Shown one piece after another: positions 57,241 to 64,000 of a stretch of DNA of 64,000 nt (positions are counted from its first letter, which is position 1; each line of letters opens with the position of its first letter). This DNA is from Gnetum montanum (lineage: Eukaryota; Streptophyta; Gnetopsida; Gnetales; Gnetaceae): positions 1,150,112 to 1,214,111 of the forward strand of contig MNCI01014694.1 of the NCBI GenBank assembly GCA_015680685.1, in the 5' to 3' direction. The notes beneath the pieces are model-generated. The model was given only the letters and a program-made list of their open reading frames with translations, was not told the origin of the DNA and did no database searches. Both the position numbers and the translations under genes were made by a program.

Positions 57241-58284
57241 GTGCATAAAGATTAAAATATGCATAAGATACAAAACTTTTACAAAATACTCTACTAACCA
57301 TATTATATTTGCTTATGTAACAACAACAACAATAATAATAAAATTAGAACTAACCTATTGAAACATATCTAACAACATTAAAGAATTAAATGCATGTATT
57401 AAATTAAATAATTAAACGTATGTAAATTTAAGTTATGACATATTTTTATACCATTAATCAAGTGGAATACTTCAAATTTATTTATAAACAAAACACTTAA
57501 GGCTATATCATGTTTTTTCCTTCTCTAGTCATCATCAAGTTTGAAATTAGAATTGGAAACATGTCATAATCAACTTGCACACATGACTATCCTCATTCTC
57601 TATGCCCAATTTATGTAATTCTTCATTGTAAGTTTGTGTGTATTTGTTATGGAAATTTTATTCACCAAAGATCTTAAGAATTTTTTATTCGTTTCTTTTA
57701 ATGACATATTATGTATAGAATTTGTAAGATCATCCATATTCTCACCTTCTTCTTTGTAAAATCTTTTTCTGTCTTTCTTTTTACCTTTCCCTTGCTATAA
57801 TACCATGTTAAATTTTACTAATCTTAAAAAGGTAAAATAAACAAATGATTTATAAGCATTGATAATTCAAAATATTCAATTGATTAGAACTATAATTTGC
57901 AACTTGAAATACTTTGAATAATGTATATGGAAAATAATCCTTTAAATCTTTTGGTTAAAACAAGTTGTTGCTCTCCTATTACTTGTACTTATTTTTCTTC
58001 ACTTTCCTTATAACTTACAACTTAACACTAGCCAAATTTTAACCTAATAAAGAATTGCAACTCATTTACAAAATGACACAACTTAACATGACTTGACTTA
58101 TGAATTTGTAAGGATACAAGTATTTACAGATTACAATATGTAAACTAACACCACTTACGAATCAAATCAACTTTCTTACTAATTGATTTTTTAGACTTGA
58201 CACTAACTTACAAATATTATAGAGTGGAGACTTAACTTGATTCAATTGTTATGAGTTAAGATAATGTATGATTTACTCTCTAAT
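57241..58284. other. AT-rich stretch, nothing recognised
   Basis: Contains an AACAACAACAATAATAATA simple repeat near 57319. From 57960 on there are many ACTTAAC/ACTTACAA words. No gene is supported. Confidence 0.3.
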
Positions 58285-58807
58285 GATAATGCATCATAAA
58301 ACATATGCCATCACCTACTAACTAGTCCACACATACTTTTGATTGCAACTCACATACATGTAACTAAAAATCATGTTGTGGATTTAGGGTCCATAAGATA
58401 TTTAGATTCATCTAAACTTTTTATGAACCATTGGTTAGGGGAATCTATTACCATGACATAAATTTCAAGGATGTATCATTATTTTTTAAGTTGTATTTCA
58501 CAAAAGGGTTATCTCTTGAGACAAAGTGGGAAAAACAAAGGATAAAAAGGCCTTTAGATTCTATAGAATGTTTAGATTCATCCAAACTCTTTATGAACTA
58601 CTGATTAGGCATATCTATTATCATGATATGCATTTCAAAAAATATGTTACCATTTTGAGTTGTGTTTCACAAAAAAGGTTTATTTTTGAAGAAAAACATG
58701 GCAAAAAAGTATGAGAAAAGATCAAGTCTTTAATTGTTAGCTAATAAATTTATTTTCATGGCATGCATTTCAAAGAAGGTGTTACTCCTACTATATAAAG
58801 AAACTAC
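58285..58807 (+). repeat. Dispersed repeat, uninterrupted copy
   Basis: It starts near AATGCATCATAAAACATATG, holds two units 170 bp apart (TTTAGATTCATCTAAAC at 58401 and TTTAGATTCATCCAAAC at 58571) and ends ATTTCAAAGAAGGTGTTACT followed by ATATAAAGAAACTAC. It defines the family also seen at 41370-41671/50657-50720 and 51300-51660. Confidence 0.7.
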
Positions 58808-58810
58808 AAA

Positions 58811-59280
58811 AGATTATATATAATTTATATATAAGGTGGTCAAGAGTGTATGGCCTAGAAGAGTCAACTGAGCTTCAACATTTAAGTGAACTAGAAAATA
58901 CCTTAAGAACATTGAATAAGACCATACTCACATCACTGCAGACAACACCATTACCTCATATCAATCTTTCATTTTAAACTCTTGTTGTCAACCAAAATTT
59001 TTTTCACTATAATTCTACAAACATTTAGTTTAGTATTCAATAATTTTTGGTGAAGAGTAAGAGTTTGAAATGAAGGATGGGGAGGAGGAGAAGGTGTTGT
59101 TTGTAGTTATGTAAATATGGTCTTGTCCAATTTCCTTAAGGTAACACCTACTTCAAAGATAAGAAAATGTCTTAAGAATTTTCCTTAAGGCATTTTCTAG
59201 TTTGTTGAAAATTCAAAACTCGATGGAATTTTCTAGGCTATACACTGTTGACAACCTTATATATAAATTAATTATAATCT
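58811..59280. mobile_element. Fold-back (MITE-like) element, 470 bp
   Basis: The left terminus AGATTATATATAATTTATAT with ATAAGGTGGTCAA pairs with the reverse complement of the right terminus AGATTATAATTAATTTATAT with ATAAGGTTGTCAA. Inner parts also mirror (GTGTAT.GCCTAGAA, AACTAGAAAAT.CCTTAAG, AAGACCATA.T.ACAT.ACT, ACAACACC, TTTCA.TTT.AAACTCTT). The loop lies near 58997-59037. The right arm has extra bases (about 59140-59200). No clear target duplication and no coding capacity. Confidence 0.65.
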
Positions 59281-60337
59281 AGTTCAATGTTGTTGCTACC
59301 CTGGTATGTAGCCTCTCTTTTTTTCTGTTTCTCTTCATTTTTTCAATTCTTCTTGTTTTCTTGTTTACCTCTTTTCTACAATTTCTTTCATTATTTTGCA
59401 TAGTATGTTGGTCCATGATATCTTAGTCTTTTATCATACAATTGTTGTATACAGTGATTTCTTGTAGACATTTTACATTCTTCCTACTAGCTTTGTTCTA
59501 GCAGTTGTTTTTATCTCTATGCATTTCTATTTAAATTGTTTAGTGGTTAGTATTATTTGTTTGAGATTTGTAAAGTTGTTGTGTAGGAGGAGAAAATTGG
59601 TAGACATATGTTGGTAGAATAGTTGTAATTTTATTTGTGTTTTTAATTTATTATTAGTTTAATTTAAGTATTTATATAAGGAATGTAAGTGTTACATTGG
59701 TGTTGTTAGAAGGGATATATATTGTTCCTTAGTTAGTTAGTTTAGTATGAGAAGGGGTGTTAGAGGTTTTGTTATTTATTAAATGTTATAGATTAGTTTA
59801 TATGGTAAGTACATGTATTGTATTTTATTTGTGTTTAGGAATATATATTGTAGTTTTTGTTTATTTTTGAAAAAGGTAATAGTTAAAATTAGTAGAATTT
59901 ATTTGTGTTGTTTTATTATATGAGGGATACTTGTATTATTTAGATTATATGAGGGGCTACATAGTGTAATTTATATAGGATGTAGGATATTAGGCTTTTT
60001 TTAAAGAGAGACAATAGTTATAACAGGTAGACATAAATTTCTAGAATAGTTGTTACTATATTTGTGTTTTGTTTTTAAGGGGTTATTTTTTTAATTTTGG
60101 GATTTTTTTAAAGGATGTGAGTATTACTATGTTGTTATTATAAAGTTGGTAGCATCTTAGAGTTTTTTTAAAGGTAGGAAGTATTTAGAACTACTAGAAT
60201 TTATTTGTTTAAGTTAGGGTTTTGTATCATGGAAATGGATTCTTTTGGTATGTACATGTGATATTTTATTATGCATAGGATTGTAGGTTTAAAATTTTAT
60301 AATTTTGGCCAAGAGGCCAACTTGTCTCATAGGATAG
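59281..60337. other. T/A-rich stretch, nothing recognised
   Basis: From 59590 to 60260 the plus strand is dominated by TTTTATTTGTGTT and TAGTTAGTTTAG-like words with no partner I could identify. No gene. Confidence 0.3.
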
Positions 60338-61110
60338 GGGGGGAGAGGGGAGTGGATTTTTCACCCTTCATGTTCTCATAAACTAGGGGGGAGGGGGGAG
60401 TGGATTTGTTGCCCTCCATGTAACACACCACGTGTAGGGGAGCCAAAGAGTCACTGCAAGGGAGCTGAATCTCTATTTAATTGATGCCCTCGACCCTTGG
60501 GATCCCCATTCATCTTTTTTTATTCTCTTATGTGCATGCACCATGTGCAGGGAAGCCAAAGAGTCATTGCAAGGGAGCTAAATCTTTATTCAATTACAGG
60601 GGAGTTAAAGAGCCAAATCTAAAAAGTCAAAAAGCCAAAGAGTCACTACAAGGGAGCTAAATCTCTATTCAATTGATGCCCATTGACCCTTGTGCTCCCC
60701 ATTCGTCTCTTCATATTTTCTCATGCGCATGCACCACGTGTAGGGGAGCCAAATCTGAAAAGTCAAAAAGCCAAAGAGTCACTACAAGAGAACTAAATCT
60801 CTATTCGATTGATGCCTCCTAACCCTTGGGCTCCCCATTCATCTCTTCATATTTTCTCATGTGCATGCACCATGTGCAGGGGAGCCAAAGAGTCACTACA
60901 GGGGAGTTGAATCTCTATTCAATTGATGCCCTCAACCCCTAGGCTTCCCATTCACCTTTTTGTATTCTCTCATGTGCATGCACCATGTGCAGGGAAGCCA
61001 AATAGTCATTGCAGGGGAGCTAAATCTTTATTCAATTAATGCCCTTGACCCCTAGGCTTTCCATCTATTTCTTTGTATTCCCTCACACGTAGGCCTTGAC
61101 GTGGGTAACC
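60338..61110 (+). repeat. Irregular repeat array, GGGGAGCCAAAGAGTCACT units
   Basis: Units with AGGGGAGCCAAAGAGTCACT, AGGGAGCTGAATCTCTATT, GATGCCC..GACCC..GGGCTCCCCATTCATC and ATGTGCATGCACCA begin near 60431, 60546, 60590, 60738, 60872 and 60988, spaced about 115-140 bp with some internal extra pieces. It is preceded by two G-rich copies, GGGGGGGAGAGGGGAGTGG (60337-60355) and GGGGGGAGGGGGGAGTGG (60385-60402). A further unit piece lies at 62707-62743, and two more at 63320-63560. Confidence 0.75.
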
Positions 61111-61129
61111 AATGAACATTTATTATTAT

Positions 61130-61387
61130 AAATGATGGGTAATATTGAATAGTTATTATTATTATAAATGATGACGGTTACGATTATAGTAATAATGAAT
61201 ATTTTTTATTATAAACAATGGGAAATAATGAATATTTATTATTAATAAAAATGGTGATGGTTACGATCATTGTGACGATTAGGGTGATGATGGTTTTGGT
61301 GTGGTACAGTATTTATAGATATTGAACTTGGGCATTGTCTTACAAGATTAAGAGGTGCAATATTGGAATTTGTGCATTTTCAGAAAC
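61130..61387 (+). promoter_or_regulatory. Duplicated promoter-like region of the 61388 gene
   Basis: TTATTATTATAAATGATG and GGTTACGAT words recur several times. Then GGTGTGGTACAGTATTTATA gives a TATA-like box near 61311, and TGCATTTTCAG at 61373-61383 looks like a splice acceptor just before the ATG. The copy at 63545-63840 keeps all these features (TGTATTTTTAG before its ATG). Confidence 0.4.
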
Positions 61388-62388
61388 ATGGATCCTACTG
61401 GTATTCATTCCAATAGAGAAGGTGAAGAACACTCTCTTCAAGTTAGCAACAACAATCATCTACTGCAACAAATAATACAATTCATGGAGGTCATGGCAGT
61501 GGGCATGTGCATGGGCATGGCTAAAGAAGAGGATGACCATGAATTATAGAAACTAAAAATATAGAATCGATGACTGCAAAGAAAAAAATATGATTTCTAA
61601 AATGAGAAGCAAAATGACGTGAACGAGAACTAGAACTAATTCTACAAAATTCAGGAGTATGTAATTTATGCATTTTTTAATATTTCAAAACAAATATTTA
61701 TCATAGGAAAGTCTTATCATTTTATTTACATACTTACATTGCATATATTTTTTTAGGTTACATCAACTTCAAATCCCCTCTCATCACTTGGAAATTCATC
61801 CAATGCAATGATCCACATTATTGATACCAATAATGTAAATAATCAAGAAGAAATGCAGGTTGGTGTTTTCCCATACTCAAGTTGGTAAATAGTTTAATTC
61901 AATTTTTAGTTTAAATTTTGAAACATTTTTTGCAGGACATTAGAAATGAATCTGTGCCTATTAATTAGGCAACATTTGTTCCAAAAATCACACACAAAGA
62001 AAAACAACAATTGCAAGAAGATCAAGAACAACTACATTATAGTGAGAGTGAGCATCGAAAGAGGCAACGTCGATAAGAAGAAAATTCATTTCCTCGAATA
62101 AATGAAGCTATAGATGTTGCCAATGCACCAACAATGGAAATGCCTTCTTCAGAACGTATTCAGTCTTTCCCAAGATTGCAAAAGGCAAGTACAGAAATTG
62201 CTCAAGTAATACATAATTTTAATACTACAGTTAGAAGTTTTCCAAATCCACGTTTTTGCAATGTATACAACAAAATGTTTCTTAGCATATTATTGGACTC
62301 AACTAAAAGTAGAGGACCCACATGCAATAGGTGCATTAAAGAAAAGAAACATAATATTCTTGACAATTTTGGTTGTGAAATCAAATGA
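61388..62388 (+). pseudogene. Decayed spliced gene of unknown family, possibly transposon-encoded
   Basis: Three exon-like pieces join in one frame. Exon A 61388-61660 starts MDPTGIHSNREGEEHSLQ and then has stops from 61547. Exon B 61757-61858 is TTTTTTTAG-preceded and GTTGGT-followed: VTSTSNPLSSLGNSSNAMI, HIIDTNNVNNQEEMQ. Exon C 61936-62388 follows TTTTTTGCAG: DIRNESVPIN, stop, then SEHRKRQRR, stop, EENSFPRINEAIDVANAPT, and the open tail ERIQSFPRLQKASTEIAQVI to NFGCEIK. Exon B is 34 whole codons, so all junctions are phase 0. Total about 275 codons. A basic HRKRQRR patch could be a nuclear signal. I do not recognise the family. The flanking repeat arrays and its second copy suggest a mobile element. 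Confidence 0.5.
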
Positions 62389-63299
62389 TTTTTTGTTGAA
62401 AATAACATGGATCCTAGTATTTAACCACTTATCCTATGAGCAAATTTTTTTTAGAGAATTGGTTATTTGGAAGGCCTTTTCTTTATGTACATATATTCTT
62501 TGATTGATGGAATCTAATAGATGATATGGTTGTTAACTTGGTAAATTTTAAAAACGAGAACTTCTACACCTCTGGTAGCCTAGACCCTAGGAAGATCTCC
62601 GGCAAGATCATGCTATGATGATCCTAGCCAAGGCTGAGGAAAATGGTGATGAGCTCTCCACTGATGCACATGTCTTTGAATAATCATAAATAACCAATTA
62701 TTTATAAATCTCCCCTAGCCAAAGAGTCACTACAAGGGAGCTAATGATTATATTTATCTCGGTTATTTATAATCTCGGTTATATATACTGATATATTTAT
62801 AATCATAAACATAAATGATTATATATAATGATTATAAACACTTCATCATAAATAAAGTCAATTATTTATAATCATTTCATTATATATATCTTATGGATAA
62901 TGCTAACCAACATATAATCATTATGGGTTAGCATTATGAATGAAAAAAATAATATCTCTAACATTATGGATTAGGAGTAATATTTCATCATATCTTGGCT
63001 TTATTTATTATGAAATGTTTACTGTTTGAATGAATCTTATAATCCATAATATCTCAAATTATAATTATGGATTATTTCTCTAATTATAATAATCTCAGAA
63101 CATTTATTGGATTCCACAATAATTATAATATAATAATTATAAATGAGGTGTTAGCATCATTCATATCTTGTCCATTGTAACAATAATGTCAATATACAAA
63201 AGCCCATGATATAATAATAACATTATTTATGCATTTGCAACATGATTTTTTATATCTCCATGAATGAATATGCATTACAAATATATGTTGCAGTGCCAA
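62389..63299. other. AT-rich stretch with palindromic TTATAATCAT words
   Basis: An isolated array unit occurs at 62707-62743 (CCAAAGAGTCACTACAAGGG). From 62743 to 63250 ATAATCAT/ATGATTAT and ATTATAAT words dominate on both strands, giving many small hairpins. No gene is supported. Confidence 0.4.
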
Positions 63300-63960
63300 T
63301 TTAGTTTGATCTCTTCATATTCCCTCACGCGCATGCACCACATGCATGGGAGCTAAAGAATTAGTGTAGGGGAGATGAATCTCTACTCGATTAATGTCCC
63401 CTAACCCCTGAGCTTCCCATTCGTATCTTTGTATTTCTTCACATGCACACACCACATGCAAGGGAGCTAAAGAGTCACTGCAAGGGAGTCAAATCTCTAT
63501 TCAATTGACATCCCCTAACCCTTGGGCTCCCCATTCATCTCTTCGTATTCCCTCATGTGTAGGGCTCGACGTGGGTAATAATGAATATTTATTATTATAA
63601 ATGGTGGGTAATATTGAATATTTATTATTATTATTATAGTGATGGTTATGATTATAGTAATAATGAATATTTATTATTATTATAAATGGTAACGATTATG
63701 GTTACAGTGACGGTTACAATCATGGTAACGGTTAAGGTGATGATGGTTGCGGTGTGATGCAGTATTTAAAAATATTGAACTTAGGCATCATGTTACAAGA
63801 TTAAGAGGTGCAATATTGGAATTCATGTATTTTTAGAAACATGGATCCTGCTGCTATTAGTCCCAATAGAGAAGGTGAAGAACACTCTCTTCAAGATCAG
63901 TAACAACAACCATCTACTGCAAAAAGTAGTGCGACAACTATTTATTGCAACAAGTAATGC
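63300..63960 (+). repeat. Second copy of array, promoter and first exon
   Basis: 63320-63560 holds two array units, and 63545-63840 repeats the region 61080-61387 (GACGTGGGTAA, TTTATTATTATAAATG, GTATTTA...ATATTGAACTT, GTGCAATATTGGAATT). The exon copy starts at ATG 63841 with MDPAAISPNREGEEHSLQ and stops after about 20 codons. It diverges from the first copy by substitutions and indels. The window ends before any second exon. Confidence 0.75.
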
Positions 63961-64000
63961 AATCTTTGCTTATATGTGAAGGTGCAAGGGTAATGCTTAT

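Overview
The window looks like gene-poor intergenic DNA from a land plant with a large, repeat-filled genome. A gymnosperm would fit, but nothing in the sequence fixes the species. Evidence for a plant is the tRNA-Asp-type primer site of Athila/Tat Ty3-gypsy retrotransposons, the 3' tails of plant RTE LINEs, and a fragment starting like a class II LOB-domain (LBD) gene. I found no intact cellular gene. Most in-frame stops are TAG/TAA/TGA where relatives have CAG/CAA/TGG/CGA, as expected for old, methylated, silenced repeats.

Layout. 1-7525: 3' part of a Ty3-gypsy element (E1) with gag and a third gene (ORF3) but no pol; its 3' LTR ends at 7525. 7526-15389: 3' part of a second element (C: RNase H, integrase, ORF3, 3' LTR) into whose pol gene E1 inserted. 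15390-17125: LINE reverse transcriptase into which C inserted, so the first 17 kb is a three-level nest. 17126-25699: degenerate DNA with a long fold-back element (18046-18542), an unidentified ORF, a GC-rich promoter-like block leading to the LBD fragment (20040-20979) and a 59-bp tandem repeat. 25705-38350: full-length element D with two 875-bp LTRs, a CCTTG target duplication, a tRNA-Asp primer site, gag, protease, RT-RNase H-integrase, an internal promoter-like block and ORF3. 38356-41671: a 367-bp tandem repeat and other degenerate repeats. 41672-50651: element E on the minus strand, with LTRs, a CATAG target duplication, gag and pol but no ORF3. 50657-60330: LINE pieces, RTE tails, a solo LTR (54574-55495), a second fold-back element (58811-59280) and a dispersed repeat. 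60338-64000: a repeat array with a decayed, spliced gene of unknown family whose promoter and first exon are duplicated at the window end.

The retroelements form one superfamily: LTRs begin TGATGA, end TCATCA, and share R/U5-like sequence, while U3 upstream of the TATA box differs strongly. The most notable signal is a second promoter-like block in the middle of each ORF3-bearing element. It sits between integrase and ORF3 and uses the same short palindromic words as that element's (or its family's) LTR U3. ORF3 encodes a predicted non-enzymatic protein: an N-terminal region resembling a domain common in plant retroelements, then a long coiled-coil-like tract with conserved blocks. Because E1 has ORF3 without pol and E has pol without ORF3, the two parts seem to behave as separable modules.
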